Numbered from the stretch's first letter, positions 1 to 11,022 are shown. The stretch is 64,000 nucleotides of DNA from Bartonella sp. B1099 (GCF_944801835.1 NZ_CALYLN010000001.1:838001-902000); one strand, 5' to 3'. Made by a program: numbers and translations. Notes: generated by a model from the letters alone, not told the origin.

Positions 1-822
1 CTTGTCGATGTACAAGCAAAAAAATTGATTCAAGTATGAGAGGATATTGAAGGAATTTGCTGCATGCGGAGTTATTAGCTGATATGAAAGACGATTACTT
101 ATGATGATAAATCAATAAGTTATCAATTTTAATTCGTTATTAGAATTGTAAAAACATTTTTATCAAAAATGGGTATATAAGACACTTACATCCATATTAA
201 AATAAGAGTGTTTTCTCTATTTATTTTCAATTTTCGTTTGTTTCAACTCAGTATAAAAAGGTTTGATAAAATAGGAGGGATTATTCAATACGCTTATGAG
301 GTTAATTACCATAAGTGAAGGGAAAAAGAATTATGTGTTTTCATATTCTTACACGCACAATCGCATATTGCGATAATCATTTATGTTTTGCAAACGCATC
401 TAAAATCTTCGAAAGATGCAGAATATTTAAGGACAAAAAAAGAAAATCATCATCAGACGTGCATATAAGAAACAATTTTTAAGAGATAAAAAGAAGGAGA
501 AGAGTTATAGTGAAAAGTGATAATAAAATATCTTACACTCAATCCGCATTTTACATAGGAAAAAATCGCTTAAATCTCTAAAGAAAATGTCGTTTGTTAT
601 CTATTATTAAAAATTACAAAGTGAAGTAAACTCCATCTCTATGATAAAAAAATTATCACTTTGTAGATAATTAACACACTCGTTTATATAACTAAAGTCT
701 TCGACAACATCACACACAAAACAACAAATCAAAGCAATCTATCGCAATTGCCTATAAAGATAAAGTCTTTTGGTGGCTTATTCTCTATTTCTTATGCAAT
801 TCTATGATGCATCAAAAGCACA
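1..822. other. AT-rich spacer without a recognisable gene
   Basis: I see no convincing reading frame on either strand. The first 39 bases can be read as the last codons of a plus-strand gene ending in TGA, but this is too short to identify. The rest is low-complexity AT-rich sequence with many stops. Long degenerate spacers like this are common in reduced Bartonella genomes. Confidence 0.5.
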
Positions 823-1056
823 TCACTTCATTGCACCAGCTCGTCCGTTACTCACAAAACCTTCTCTTTGCGCACGTTTACGAGCAAGCTTACGTGTACG
901 ACGAATAGCCTCAGCTTTTTCACGAGCACGCCTTTCAGATGGCTTTTCATAATAACTACGCATTTTCATTTCACGGAAGATACCTTCACGCTGCATCTTT
1001 TTTTTCAACGCGCGCAGCGCTTGATCAACATTATTATCACGAACGAGTACTTGCAC
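823..1056 (-). CDS. rpsU: 30S ribosomal protein S21
   Basis: This encodes the small, very basic protein S21 of the 30S ribosomal subunit, which helps base-pairing between mRNA and the 3' end of 16S rRNA at initiation. The 77-residue protein has the family layout: an N-terminal [20 protein letters not shown] segment, then [17 protein letters not shown] and a long arginine/lysine-rich tail with the Gly/Ala-rich end usual in alphaproteobacteria. Length and start agree with the family. It is a single gene facing the same way as fhs, about 185 bases downstream of the fhs stop. I am very sure of the assignment. Confidence 0.97.
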   Translation of the reverse strand: MQVLVRDNNVDQALRALKKKMQREGIFREMKMRSYYEKPSERRAREKAEAIRRTRKLARKRAQREGFVSNGRAGAMK

Positions 1057-1240
1057 TATTTATCCTGCTTTTTTCAGTGTCATAAATGATAGGAAAACCT
1101 ACGTCCTTTTAAAGGCATATCTAAAAAGACAAAGGTTTATATCATACAAATAAGACATTTGTCTATATAGCTTTTTAAAATTCTATTCTTTTTGTAATAA
1201 AATGCTTTTTATAATAAAGGATAGAGTTTACGGCTATAAC

Positions 1241-2914
1241 TTATGAAAGCCCTTGTATTTGATCATTTTTGTCAAGATGAATTTTTTCAGCGGCAGGATA
1301 ATGCGGTAAGCCGGGCATGGTCATAACATCTCCACAAATGACAACAATAAAGCCGGCTCCCGCACAGAGACGAACTTCTCGTACAGGAATTTCAAAATCG
1401 ACAGGAGCACCATATTGCTTAGGATTAGCAGAAAAAGAATAAGGTGTTTTTGCCATACAAATAGGGTAGGTACCAAAACCTTCTTTTTCCCAAGATTCAA
1501 GTTGTTTAAGAATAGGAGATGAGATGATGGCGCCACGCCCACCGTATAGCTTTGTTATAATACAATTAATTTTTTGAATGAGGGGAATATCATCTTGATA
1601 GAGAACTTTAAAATCGGAATCTTTCTTTTCAATTAAGGTAACAAGTTCTTGTGCAAGTGCTACTGCGCCTTTTCCACCTTGTTTCCAATGTTTACAAATA
1701 ATAGCTTTGTGTCCAGTTGTTGCAACTATTTTTTGTAATGTTCTTATTTCAGCATCGCTATCGCTATCAAAATGATTAATCGCTACAACACAAGGGATAC
1801 CGTAGAGCTTCATATTTTTGATATGTCGTAAAAGATTAGCGGCTCCTTTTTCTAAAGCGGTAATATTTTCTTCTGTCAGGTTATTTTTATCCACACCACC
1901 ATTCATTTTTAATGCACGAATCGTTGCGACAATCACCGTTGCATTTGGTACAATACCTGCTTGCCGACATTTGATGTTGAAGAATTTTTCTGCGCCAAGA
2001 TCGGCTCCAAATCCTGCTTCTGTGACAACATAATCAGCGAGTTTTAAAGCGGTTTTTGTTGCTATAACTGAGTTACAACCATGAGCAATATTGGCAAAAG
2101 GCCCTCCATGAACGAGAACAGGATTATTTTCAATTGTTTGTACAAGATTGGGTTGTATGGCGTCTTTAAGAAGAGCTGCCATTGCGCCTTCTGCATTAAG
2201 ATCAGCCACTGTTACGGGTGTTTTATCATAACGATAGGCAACAATAATTTTTTTGAGTCTTTGTGTAAGGTTTTCTAAATTTTCAGAAAGACAAAGAAGT
2301 GCCATAATTTCTGATGCAACAGTAATATCAAAACCTGTTTGGCGTGGAAAACCATTTGTTATGCCCCCCAATGAAATAACGATATCGCGCAATGCCCGGT
2401 CATTCATGTCAAGAACGCGCTTCCAAACAATGCGACGTGGATCAATGTTTAGAGTATTTCCCCAATAGATATGATTATCGACCATTGCAGCAAGAAGATT
2501 ATGCGCTGCTGTAATAGCATGAAAATCACCGGTAAAATGTAAATTAAGATCATCCATTGGGACGACTTGCGCATAACCACCACCAGCAGCACCACCTTTT
2601 ACACCAAAACAAGGGCCTAAAGATGGTTCTCTCAAAGTGGCTATTGTTTTTTTGCCAATGAGATTAAGAGCATCATTTAGTCCAACCGTTGTTGTTGTTT
2701 TTCCTTCTCCAGCAGGTGTGGGATTGATAGCCGTGACGAGGATAAGTTTACCATCTGGATTTTTATTGAGTGATTTTATGTAGGAGGAAGAAATTTTAGC
2801 TTTGTCATGTCCATAGGGAATGAGATTTTTATGTGATATACCAATTTTTTGTGCAATTTCAGTAATATGCTGCTTTTTAGCAGTGCGAGCAATTTCAATA
2901 TCTGTTTTAGGCAT
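1241..2914 (-). CDS. fhs: Formate--tetrahydrofolate ligase
   Basis: This cytoplasmic enzyme joins formate to tetrahydrofolate with ATP hydrolysis, giving 10-formyl-THF for purine synthesis and initiator Met-tRNA formylation. The 557-residue length is the family norm. The N-terminal P-loop [11 protein letters not shown] lies near residues 66-76, followed by the conserved [19 protein letters not shown] stretch and [14 protein letters not shown] near residues 189-202. The C-terminal part carries the YGGRGA and MPGLP segments. No frameshift is visible. It is monocistronic as far as I can see, with a long empty spacer upstream (right side) and rpsU downstream. Identification is secure. Confidence 0.97.
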   Translation of the reverse strand: MPKTDIEIARTAKKQHITEIAQKIGISHKNLIPYGHDKAKISSSYIKSLNKNPDGKLILVTAINPTPAGEGKTTTTVGLNDALNLIGKKTIATLREPSLGPCFGVKGGAAGGGYAQVVPMDDLNLHFTGDFHAITAAHNLLAAMVDNHIYWGNTLNIDPRRIVWKRVLDMNDRALRDIVISLGGITNGFPRQTGFDITVASEIMALLCLSENLENLTQRLKKIIVAYRYDKTPVTVADLNAEGAMAALLKDAIQPNLVQTIENNPVLVHGGPFANIAHGCNSVIATKTALKLADYVVTEAGFGADLGAEKFFNIKCRQAGIVPNATVIVATIRALKMNGGVDKNNLTEENITALEKGAANLLRHIKNMKLYGIPCVVAINHFDSDSDAEIRTLQKIVATTGHKAIICKHWKQGGKGAVALAQELVTLIEKKDSDFKVLYQDDIPLIQKINCIITKLYGGRGAIISSPILKQLESWEKEGFGTYPICMAKTPYSFSANPKQYGAPVDFEIPVREVRLCAGAGFIVVICGDVMTMPGLPHYPAAEKIHLDKNDQIQGLS

Positions 2915-3684
2915 GGAAAAATTCTTTAAACGGAGCTTTTATTAACATTTGGAATCTGTACTTTATAGATTAATGAAAAAAATCCATAGAAAATAGAAAG
3001 TATAAGATAGCATAGAGATCAATGATGTATCGCGCAAGCGATAATACTAAAAGAGCACAAGAAGAGTTTTAGCATTTTTTGGGAAAAAATTCTGTATTTT
3101 CAGTTTCGATAAGTTTTTAGCCAGCCTGCAATATCATTCTCAACATGAGCTCATGATGAACATTAGCAGAAAGTTTTTGGGTAATTAATTTAAAAACTTT
3201 TTACGCAGCGATATTGATATCTTGTATTTGTTATTCTGGATAGCCTGCTGGAAGAATTTTAGAAGGCGGTAAAAACTGCAATTTATGGAGACATACCTAA
3301 AGTTCTTCTTAAGATAGGGCGAACAAAAATGAAATGTTCAGAAAGATTGCTTGCTGGAAAAGATAGAAATAAGCACGTAAAAAATTACCCAACTGATTAG
3401 AAAATATAATCCAGAAGAAATCAAAAACAAGCGCATAGATTGCGAAAAAAAGCAACAACACCCACCAACTCATGCAATCACTACGATTATTGCTAATGAA
3501 AACACCTTTGGATTAAATTAAAGGCCACAAACATCCCATTCTATCAAAAGGATTAAAAAAACGACTCACACCAGAATGGAATAAAAAGCTATAAGAAATT
3601 CAAAGATAGGCAAAAAATAAATTACGTATTAAAAGAATTTAAAAAGCTTGGGTTTGTGAGTAAGATATTGAATTTATTGATAGA
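2915..3684. other. Spacer, probably decayed coding sequence
   Basis: This 770-base stretch between fhs and tRNA-Arg has no open frame of useful length. Short lysine-rich frames interrupted by stops appear around 3380-3660, which would fit an old pseudogene, but I cannot match them to any family. Confidence 0.4.
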
Positions 3685-3761
3685 TGGCGCACCCGAAGAG
3701 ATTCGAACTCCTGACCCCCAGATTCGTAGTCTGGTGCTCTATCCAGCTGAGCTACGGGTGC
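3685..3761 (-). tRNA. tRNA-Arg (anticodon ACG)
   Basis: The reverse complement folds into a 77-nt cloverleaf: acceptor GCACCCG with CGGGTGC, D-arm with AGCTCAGCTGGATAGAGC, anticodon stem CCAGA/TCTGG around loop CTACGAA (anticodon ACG, normally edited to ICG by TadA), and a T-arm with GTTCGAATC. A discriminator G and an encoded CCA follow. All stems pair. Confidence 0.97.
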
Positions 3762-4127
3762 ACACATTTCAATTTTCTACATTGTCTAAGACAATGGGTT
3801 CCTAATCGTTTCATTAAAGAAATGCAAGTGAAACTTGGATCGTCATAAAAAAAATCTCTTTATTTTTATGAAATATTAAAAAAAGTTATAATATATTATG
3901 GATTCAATTGGATTTTTGATAAGGTCATTTTTTTGTTATGATCGTACAAAGCAATATGAACGATAGTTAACTTGACGTTTCAGACTATGAACGATAGTCA
4001 GCCAGAAATAAGATAAGTTTTTGCGGTGGGGGGTAAGATATATACCTGCTGTTGGTTTTTTGTGTAAAACGCCGATATGACTGTTGAAAACTAGTTCAGA
4101 TAAACATGATACAGCAAGGGTAGATGT
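3762..4127. other. Regulatory spacer upstream of the RND operon
   Basis: This 366-base gap separates tRNA-Arg from the efflux operon. It holds the repeated operator candidate at 3955-3999 (separate entry) and no gene. Confidence 0.6.
3955..3999 (+). promoter_or_regulatory. Candidate operator of the RND efflux operon
   Basis: The 13-mer TATGAACGATAGT occurs twice, at 3955-3967 and 3986-3998, 31 bases apart (about three helical turns). The second copy lies inside a perfect inverted repeat, GACTAT-GAACG-ATAGTC (3983-3999). A TTGACG hexamer at 3972-3977 lies between the copies and could be a -35 box. Paired palindromic sites next to a promoter are typical of TetR/MarR-type control of efflux pumps, but no regulator gene is adjacent. 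That this is an operator is inference. Confidence 0.45.
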
Positions 4128-5267
4128 ATGGCGTTATTAAAAAAGATCTTTCCATTGGTGTTATTAATTATCGTTTTAACGGTTGCTTATTGGGCTGGAA
4201 AACAGAGTGCAGAGCAACCTATTTCTATGGTGAATAAAACGGGTATATCGTATAAAGCTTCAAAGGGAAAAATAGGAAGAGCACCGACGAATGTTGTTGT
4301 TGATTTTGTAAAAGTCCAAGATTTTTCTGAACACCTTAACGTTATTGGGAGTGGAAAAGCACTTGCTGAAGTAGATTTAACCCCTTTATCATCAGGTGTT
4401 ATTGATAAGCTTTTTGTGTCTGCTGGTACAAAAGTACAAGTGGGAGACGTGATTGCAAAGCTTGATTCTAAAAAGGAAGAAATAGCGGCCGCAAAAGCAA
4501 AAGTACAACGTGATAATAACGCATTAACGCTTTCGCGGATTCTTAAATTACGAGCTAGCAATACAGCAACAGAAGTGCAAGAAATTACGGCACGCTTAGA
4601 GCTAGATAATGCAAATTTTGTTTTACGGAATGCTGAGGTAGATCTCGACCGGAGAACAATTCATGCACCAATCGCTGGAGTTGTTGGTATTCTACCTGTT
4701 GATGTGGGAAATAACGTGACCCTTAATACTGTAATAGGACGTATTGAGAATAGGGAACGCATTTTAGTCGATATATGGGTCCCTGAACGATATGTATCGC
4801 GTATCCATAAAGGAGATGAGGTCATGGCAACATTAACAGCGCAGCCAGATAAGCCTTTTGTTGGTCATATTTACGCGATTGATAATGTCGTTGACCCAGA
4901 AAGCCGTACACTTCATGCTCAGGTTGAAGTCAATAATGAAAAAGATACACTCATGTCTGGTATGTCCTTTTCTGTTGCCTTGCAATTTCATGGTGGTTCT
5001 TTCCCTGTTGTTAATCCCCTTGCGATTCAATGGAACAGTAAAGGGTCATTCGTTTGGCGTGTGAGAGAAGGAAAAGTAGAGCCTATACCCGTATCGATTA
5101 TTCAGCATAAAGCAGATCAAGTTTTCGTGAAAGCCTCTTTAGAAAATGGTGATCAAGTTGTCATTCAAGGGGTGCAAATGCTTTATCCAGGAAGTAAAGT
5201 AATTATTGATGATCCAAAGTCCCATCAACAGCAATTATCAGCAGTTTATGGAACGGATATACAGTGA
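4128..5267 (+). CDS. RND efflux periplasmic adaptor (membrane fusion protein)
   Basis: This is the periplasmic adaptor that links an inner-membrane RND pump to an outer-membrane channel. The 379-residue protein starts with an uncleaved-looking N-terminal membrane segment (residues about 6-23). A biotinyl-lipoyl half-motif (GVIDKLFVSAGTKVQVGDVI) near residues 89-108 is followed by a short alpha-helical hairpin (about 112-165). The second half-motif IHAPIAGVVGILPVDVGNNV is near 180-200, then come beta-barrel and membrane-proximal domains. The stop overlaps the GTG start of the pump gene by four bases (GTGA), so the two are translationally coupled. No TolC-like outer-membrane gene is adjacent, so a distant channel must serve the pump. 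Substrate unknown. Confidence 0.92.
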   Translation: MALLKKIFPLVLLIIVLTVAYWAGKQSAEQPISMVNKTGISYKASKGKIGRAPTNVVVDFVKVQDFSEHLNVIGSGKALAEVDLTPLSSGVIDKLFVSAGTKVQVGDVIAKLDSKKEEIAAAKAKVQRDNNALTLSRILKLRASNTATEVQEITARLELDNANFVLRNAEVDLDRRTIHAPIAGVVGILPVDVGNNVTLNTVIGRIENRERILVDIWVPERYVSRIHKGDEVMATLTAQPDKPFVGHIYAIDNVVDPESRTLHAQVEVNNEKDTLMSGMSFSVALQFHGGSFPVVNPLAIQWNSKGSFVWRVREGKVEPIPVSIIQHKADQVFVKASLENGDQVVIQGVQMLYPGSKVIIDDPKSHQQQLSAVYGTDIQ

Positions 5268-8200
5268 GCCAAGAATTGAGCACAAAACAGCCAATGTCAC
5301 AAGCGGAGCAAGGGGGTCTCATTGCCTTATTTATTCGCAGACCAGTTTTTACTTTTGTTTTAAATGCCATGATCATCATTGCAGGATTTGCAGCATGGTT
5401 GAATGTTGATGTGCGAGAATTACCCGATGTTGATACGCCAGTAACAACGGTTGTAACAATGTTTTCTGGTGCGTCGGCGGAAACAATTGATCGTGAAGTG
5501 ACAAAAGTTATAGAAGATGCTGTTTCTCGCGTTTCAGGTGTTAAGACGATTTCTTCAACGTCTTCTTTTGGACGCTCCCGTGTGCAGATTAATTTTAATG
5601 TCGGTGTTGATTTGAATGTAGCAGCATCTGATATTCGGGATGCTCTGTCTCGCATTGCTTATTCTTTACCCAAAAATGCAGATGTCCCTTTGATCATTAA
5701 AGCAGATTCGAATGCTGCTGCCATGATGTATTTGGTTGTGACATCACCAACAATGAGTATTGATGATTTAACCGCAGTTGTAGACGATCAGATTGTTGAT
5801 GCAATTTCTGCTGTTGATGGTGTTGGTGATGTCCAGATCGCAAGTGCGCGCACAAAGATTTTTCAGATTGATATAGATCAAGCAAAACTTGCAAGTTATG
5901 GATTAACTGTTGCAGACATTTCACGTGTTCTTGCTGATATGACAACGGATGTTCCAGTAGGATCATTACGCAATTCTAAGCAAACTTTAGTTGTCCGCGC
6001 CACCGCACGTTTAACAACACCAGAATCTTTTGAACAAGTTGTTTTAAAGCCTCGTGTACATCTTGGTGATGTTGCGCATGTAACTTTATCACCCGATATA
6101 GAAAACGTTATTCTTCGTATCAACGGAAAGACAGGGATTGGATTAGGTATTGTGCGTAAAGCACAATCCAACACGCTTAACATTTCTGCAGGCGTTAGAG
6201 CTGTTGTTGATAACCTAAAAAGTATCGTTCCTTCTTCTGTACATATAGACGTTATTAGTGACGATGCAATTTTTATTAAAAGCGCCCTTCATGAGGTTGA
6301 GGTTGCATTGGTCATAGCTATTTTGAGCGTTATTTTGGTTATTTTTCTTTTTCTCAGAGACATTCGTGTAACGCTGATACCTGCTTTATCTCTTCCAGTC
6401 GCTTTGATTGGTACTATTGCCGCTATTTATCTTGTAGGGTTTTCATTGAATATTCTCACATTTTTAGGGCTTGTTTTGGCAACAGGGCTTGTTGTAGATG
6501 ATGCCATTGTTGTTCTGGAAAATATTGTTCGATGGCGCAATATGGGGATAGGTTCTAGGGCCGCAGCGGTATTAGGAACCCGTGAAGTCTTTTTTGCTGT
6601 TGTCGCAACAACATTGACTTTAGTGGCTGTGTTTGTCCCTATCTCTTTTCTTCCTGGACAAGTTGGAGGACTTTTTAGAGAATTTGGTTTTGTTTTGGCA
6701 ATTTCTATTTTGCTTTCTTCAATCGTTGCTTTAACGCTTTGCCCTATGTTGGCTTCACGTTTTCTCAAAGAACATATTGAGGAGAAAGAGGAAAAAGCCC
6801 ATCATCATTTTACTTTTTTATATAAATGGGGTTCTTTGTTTCATAAGGCATATACTGATAGTTTGCATAAGTGTTTAGAAAAGCCTTGGACTGTTGTTTT
6901 TGCTTCACTTGTTTTTGCAGTACTTTGCGTTGGAGGCTATACGAAGTTGCAACAGGAATTAACGCCAGCAGAAGACAGGGCCCTTATCTTTTTGGTCATT
7001 AATGGACCACAAGGTATTTCAACACAATATTTGAACGAACAGGTAGAGCAAATTGAAGAAAGTTTACAGCCATTACGTGATGCAGGTGAGATTGCTAACA
7101 ATTACTCTATTGCAGGTATTGGCGGTTCACCCAATACTGCTTTTTTGGTTTTATTGCTTTCATCTTGGGATAAACGTTTACGCAGTCAGCAAGAAATTGT
7201 GAAAGATGTTAATGCGAAGGTTAGGCAATTTCCGGCAGTTTTTGTGTTTGCTGCACAGGGAAATTCTCTAGGTGTGAGAGGAACTGGGCAAGGGTTACAA
7301 TTTGCAATTCTTGGTAATGATTATGCAACATTACAACCTATTGCTGATCAGTTGGTACGTGTTTTACAAGCAGATCCGCGTTTTATTCGCCCACGTCTTA
7401 CTGTTGACGCTACACAACCGCAATTTTTTATTGAAATCAATCGAAAAAAAGCCTCCGATTTAGGGATTGATATCACCAATTTGGGCGATACATTACAAGC
7501 AATGTTGGATGGTAAAAAGATTGGTTCCATTAACGTGGATGATCATCCTTACGATGTTAAATTGATATCGCATAAAAATCCTATGAAGAGTCCTAGTGAT
7601 TTAGAAAATATTTTTTTAAAGACCAAAGACAATCGATATGTTCCTTTATCGGTTATTGCGCGTTTACATGAAAAAGCTATCGCCCCCCAATTAAAACGGG
7701 AAAAGCGCATGAGCGCTGTTATTTTAAGCGCAAATCTTGCTCCAGATATCACTTTAGGGGATGCTTATCAAACTGTGCAGAAAATTGCTTCTCCTTTGTT
7801 ATCGAAGGGAACCTATGTGGTCCCCTTAGGAGAAGCCGAAACACTTCATGAAACATCTTCCAATTTTATGATTGTTTTTGGCATTGCCTTTTTGATTATT
7901 TTATTGGTTTTAGCGGCTCAGTTTGAAAGCTTTATTTCAGGATTCATTATCATCGCCACTGTTCCATTAGGGATAGGTTGTGCTGTGATTGCTATGCTCT
8001 TAAGTGGTGTGAGTCTTAATATTTACAGTCAAATTGGATTAATTTTGTTAATTGGCGTTATGGCAAAAAATGGTATTCTGATTGTTGAATTTGCAGATCA
8101 ATTACGTGATCAGGGAAGAAATGTGCGTGAAGCTGTAGAAGAAGCAGCAAATATTCGCCTTCGTCCCGTTTGTATGACAATGATTTGTGCCATTCTAGGG

Positions 8201-8401
8201 GGTATTCCTTTGGTTTTAGCCAAAGGTGCTGGTGCAGAAGCTCGTATAGCTTTAGGCTGGGTTATCGTTGGTGGTTTAGGTTTAGCAACGATTTTTACGC
8301 TTTACGTTACACCGGTTGTTTATCTTTTTTTAGGGCGTTTTATAAGACCAAAAGCAGAAGAAGATTTGCGCTTAACCAAAGAACTCAATCAACTTAAATG
8401 A
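5264..8401 (+). CDS. RND multidrug efflux transporter, HAE1/AcrB-like
   Basis: This inner-membrane proton-driven pump would export hydrophobic or amphiphilic compounds through a tripartite complex with the upstream adaptor. At 1045 residues it has normal RND length. It shows the first membrane helix (about 22-45), a large periplasmic loop, the helix block around residues 340-500 with GLVVDDAIVVLENI (the TM4 aspartates of the proton relay), a second loop, and the C-terminal helix block from about 865, with GVMAKNGILIVEFADQ. The start is GTG at 5264, chosen because it overlaps the adaptor stop (GTGA). The N-terminal 20 residues are hydrophilic and cytoplasmic. No downstream partner follows; pgi is 188 bases away and probably separately transcribed. 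Confidence 0.94.
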   Translation: MSQELSTKQPMSQAEQGGLIALFIRRPVFTFVLNAMIIIAGFAAWLNVDVRELPDVDTPVTTVVTMFSGASAETIDREVTKVIEDAVSRVSGVKTISSTSSFGRSRVQINFNVGVDLNVAASDIRDALSRIAYSLPKNADVPLIIKADSNAAAMMYLVVTSPTMSIDDLTAVVDDQIVDAISAVDGVGDVQIASARTKIFQIDIDQAKLASYGLTVADISRVLADMTTDVPVGSLRNSKQTLVVRATARLTTPESFEQVVLKPRVHLGDVAHVTLSPDIENVILRINGKTGIGLGIVRKAQSNTLNISAGVRAVVDNLKSIVPSSVHIDVISDDAIFIKSALHEVEVALVIAILSVILVIFLFLRDIRVTLIPALSLPVALIGTIAAIYLVGFSLNILTFLGLVLATGLVVDDAIVVLENIVRWRNMGIGSRAAAVLGTREVFFAVVATTLTLVAVFVPISFLPGQVGGLFREFGFVLAISILLSSIVALTLCPMLASRFLKEHIEEKEEKAHHHFTFLYKWGSLFHKAYTDSLHKCLEKPWTVVFASLVFAVLCVGGYTKLQQELTPAEDRALIFLVINGPQGISTQYLNEQVEQIEESLQPLRDAGEIANNYSIAGIGGSPNTAFLVLLLSSWDKRLRSQQEIVKDVNAKVRQFPAVFVFAAQGNSLGVRGTGQGLQFAILGNDYATLQPIADQLVRVLQADPRFIRPRLTVDATQPQFFIEINRKKASDLGIDITNLGDTLQAMLDGKKIGSINVDDHPYDVKLISHKNPMKSPSDLENIFLKTKDNRYVPLSVIARLHEKAIAPQLKREKRMSAVILSANLAPDITLGDAYQTVQKIASPLLSKGTYVVPLGEAETLHETSSNFMIVFGIAFLIILLVLAAQFESFISGFIIIATVPLGIGCAVIAMLLSGVSLNIYSQIGLILLIGVMAKNGILIVEFADQLRDQGRNVREAVEEAANIRLRPVCMTMICAILGGIPLVLAKGAGAEARIALGWVIVGGLGLATIFTLYVTPVVYLFLGRFIRPKAEEDLRLTKELNQLK

Positions 8402-8589
8402 TGTATCAAGTAAAAAAAATTTGAAAGTTTATTTTTGTAAAAGTATCATTTTAGGATTTTATTTTTTACTTTTATATTCCTTCATTTTTTGTGTGAGCAG
8501 TGAAAAGAGCAAACAATCAAGGAGATATTTTCTACTTTGTTATTGTTTAGACAGAGATTTCATGATCAATAACCGTATAGGATAAGCTT

Positions 8590-10254
8590 ATGGCAGATAG
8601 CTTTTCGATTCGAAATGAAAAGGCTTTTGAAGCCGCATTAAGAGCTTTAAAAAACCATGCTGCAAAAGATGGAGTCTATGATATTCGTCAGCATTTTATA
8701 GAGGATGACCAGCGTTTTTCTCATTTTTCTCTCAGACTTGATGATCTTCTTTTCGATTTTTCAAAATGTGGTGTAACATTTAAAACATTGCAACTTCTAG
8801 ATGATTTAGCTGTCGCAGCAGATGTGTTGGGTCGGCGTGATGCAATGTTTTCGGGCCAAGCCATTAATACAACTGAAAAACGCTCCGTTCTTCATATTGC
8901 ATTACGTTTACCTGCCGATGAAATTTTCATGCTGGATAGTCATAATCTTATTCCCGATATTCAAGACGTCCTTAAAGATATGGAGAGATTTTCTGAAAAG
9001 GTGCGTGATGGCAGCTATAAGGGAAGTAGTGGAAAGAGAATAAGGGATATTGTAAATATTGGTATTGGAGGCTCTGATCTTGGTCCTGCAATGGTCACCT
9101 ATGCTTTAAAACCTTATCATGATGGTCCACGCTGCCATTTTGTTTCTAACGCTGACAGTGCTCATATTTCTGATACGCTCTCTCTTTTGAATCCAGCAAC
9201 AACGCTTTTTGTCATTGCTTCTAAAACTTTTACAACGGCTGAAACAATGGTCAATGCTCAAGTTGCACGTCAGTGGATTTGTTCACATTTAGGGGAAGAA
9301 GCTATTCACACGCATTTTGTTGCTGTTTCGAGTGCGCTTGATAAAGTGGCAGAATTTGGCATAGATTCCACAAGAGTTTTTAAATTTTGGGATTGGGTTG
9401 GAGGACGTTATTCAATTTGGTCTGCCATTGGGCTTGTTGTTATGTTTGCAGTAGGGGGGCGAAACTTTCGCCAATTTCTCAATGGTGCTTTACAAATGGA
9501 TCAACATTTTAAAACCATGCCCTTGCATAAAAATATTCCTATTCGATTTGCTCTTTTAGGGTTCTGGCATCGTGTTATTTGTGGTTATTCATCACGCTCT
9601 ATCATTCCCTATGCACAGCGCTTAATACATTTTCCAGCTTATTTACAACAGCTTGATATGGAATCAAATGGGAAGCAAGTCTCGCTGGATGGAAAACCAC
9701 TAAATTTTTCAAGTGGTCCAATCGTTTGGGGTGATTCAGGAACAAATAGCCAACATGCTTTTTTTCAGCTTCTACATCAAGGAACCGATGTTGTTCCTGT
9801 AGAGTTTATTTTATTTATAAAAGGGCATGAGGAAAATTTACATTCTATGTATGAGATGTTGCTAGCAAACGGTTTAGCGCAATCAAAAGCCTTGATGAAA
9901 GGACGTAGTGTTGAAGATGCTCGGCATATCTTAATAAAAAATGGCGTTGATGAACGTGAAGCAGATTATTTAGCACTTCATAGAAGTTTTAAAGGAAATC
10001 GTCCCAGCATTACGCTGGTTCAAGATTTATTAACGCCTTTTGCACTTGGTCGTCTCATTGCACTTTATGAACATCGTATTTTTGTTGAAGGGATTTTAAT
10101 GAATATTAATTCATTTGATCAATGGGGTGTTGAACTTGGTAAAGAATTAGCAAATGAGTTACTCCCCATTCTTCGTGGAGAAAGTAAAGCGAATAATCGC
10201 GATAGTTCAACATTAGGGTTGCTTGCCCATATTCAAGCAAGACGCGCAAAATAA
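8590..10254 (+). CDS. pgi: Glucose-6-phosphate isomerase
   Basis: This enzyme interconverts glucose 6-phosphate and fructose 6-phosphate in the cytoplasm. In Bartonella, which lacks a complete set of sugar uptake routes, it likely serves gluconeogenesis and envelope sugar supply. The 554-residue protein carries the family signatures: GIGGSDLGP near residue 157, the SKTFTTAET substrate phosphate site near 211, DWVGGRYSIWSAIGL near 268, the catalytic ESNGK near 356, and the C-terminal DQWGVELGK near 511. A weak AGGA precedes the ATG. Length and motifs are complete. A stem-loop at 10295-10340 lies just downstream. Confidence 0.97.
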   Translation: MADSFSIRNEKAFEAALRALKNHAAKDGVYDIRQHFIEDDQRFSHFSLRLDDLLFDFSKCGVTFKTLQLLDDLAVAADVLGRRDAMFSGQAINTTEKRSVLHIALRLPADEIFMLDSHNLIPDIQDVLKDMERFSEKVRDGSYKGSSGKRIRDIVNIGIGGSDLGPAMVTYALKPYHDGPRCHFVSNADSAHISDTLSLLNPATTLFVIASKTFTTAETMVNAQVARQWICSHLGEEAIHTHFVAVSSALDKVAEFGIDSTRVFKFWDWVGGRYSIWSAIGLVVMFAVGGRNFRQFLNGALQMDQHFKTMPLHKNIPIRFALLGFWHRVICGYSSRSIIPYAQRLIHFPAYLQQLDMESNGKQVSLDGKPLNFSSGPIVWGDSGTNSQHAFFQLLHQGTDVVPVEFILFIKGHEENLHSMYEMLLANGLAQSKALMKGRSVEDARHILIKNGVDEREADYLALHRSFKGNRPSITLVQDLLTPFALGRLIALYEHRIFVEGILMNINSFDQWGVELGKELANELLPILRGESKANNRDSSTLGLLAHIQARRAK

Positions 10255-10826
10255 ATATAATTTGATAAGAAATTTTGTACGAACTTAAGCAAAGGTAGAA
10301 TAAGAGAGAAATAATAAGACAATTCTCTATTTTATTCTACGCTCCTTTATTTTTTGAACTGGATTTTAGCAATAGAAAATCAAAAATTGAAGATTTAGCT
10401 GAGGTGATTTTAGCAGGCGATGCCAGTGTGTGCATCATATATGCATCAAACTTTTTTCATTTTCTAATTATATGGCCTCTATATATTCATAGGTTTTAGC
10501 GCGCCTTTATTTATTTTCAGGGGCTATCTATTTACTTAAAAGGCTTAGAAATAAAAGAAAGAGCTGTATAAACAATATTCAATTATTACACTCCTTTTTG
10601 TGCTTACAGGAAGAGATAAAATTTTTTGAATAAATACTCATAATATTAATTTTAAATGCGCACATTGTATGAAAAAAGCTGAGGGGGCTTGTTACTATAA
10701 AAAACTCTTATGCGGATAAAACGCATTGAGCCTGTTAATCAACGGCATTGCAAAGAGCTCTATAATCACTATTGTTTCTAAAACTCTATCAAAGGTTAGT
10801 GATTGGCAAAAATCCTTTTAAATCAA
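10255..10826. other. Spacer between pgi and tRNA-Ser
   Basis: About 570 bases without a gene. It contains the stem-loop at 10295-10340 and otherwise AT-rich sequence with stops in all frames. Confidence 0.55.
10295..10340 (+). terminator. Stem-loop downstream of pgi
   Basis: GTAGAATAA at 10295-10303 pairs perfectly with TTATTCTAC at 10332-10340, and the inner bases (gagaga with tctct) extend the stem with small bulges. A T-rich stretch follows. It is a plausible transcription terminator for pgi, though the stem is AT-rich. Confidence 0.5.
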
Positions 10827-10916
10827 TGGCGGAGAGAGAGGGATTTGAACCCTCGATAGAGTTACCCCTATGCCGCATTTCGAGTGCGGTGCTTTCAACC
10901 ACTCAGCCACCTCTCC
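10827..10916 (-). tRNA. tRNA-Ser (anticodon CGA)
   Basis: The reverse complement gives a 90-nt class II tRNA: acceptor GGAGAGG with TCTCTCC, anticodon stem CCGCA/TGCGG around loop CTCGAAA (anticodon CGA), a long variable arm, T-stem GAGGG/CCCTC around TTCAAAT, then discriminator G and an encoded CCA. Confidence 0.96.
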
Positions 10917-11022
10917 ATATGAAGTGCAACAAAAATGCGCACTATTTAAGTATAGCCTATGATGGGTAGATAACCTTCAATTGTTTTTGGTACAACCTTT
11001 TTTTCTTTTTTATGGGACTTTA

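Noticed and set aside
770..952. Plus-strand frames overlapping rpsU
   Set aside because: They are antisense to a certain ribosomal protein gene.
2081..2468. Plus-strand frames opposite fhs
   Set aside because: They are antisense to a complete, conserved enzyme gene.
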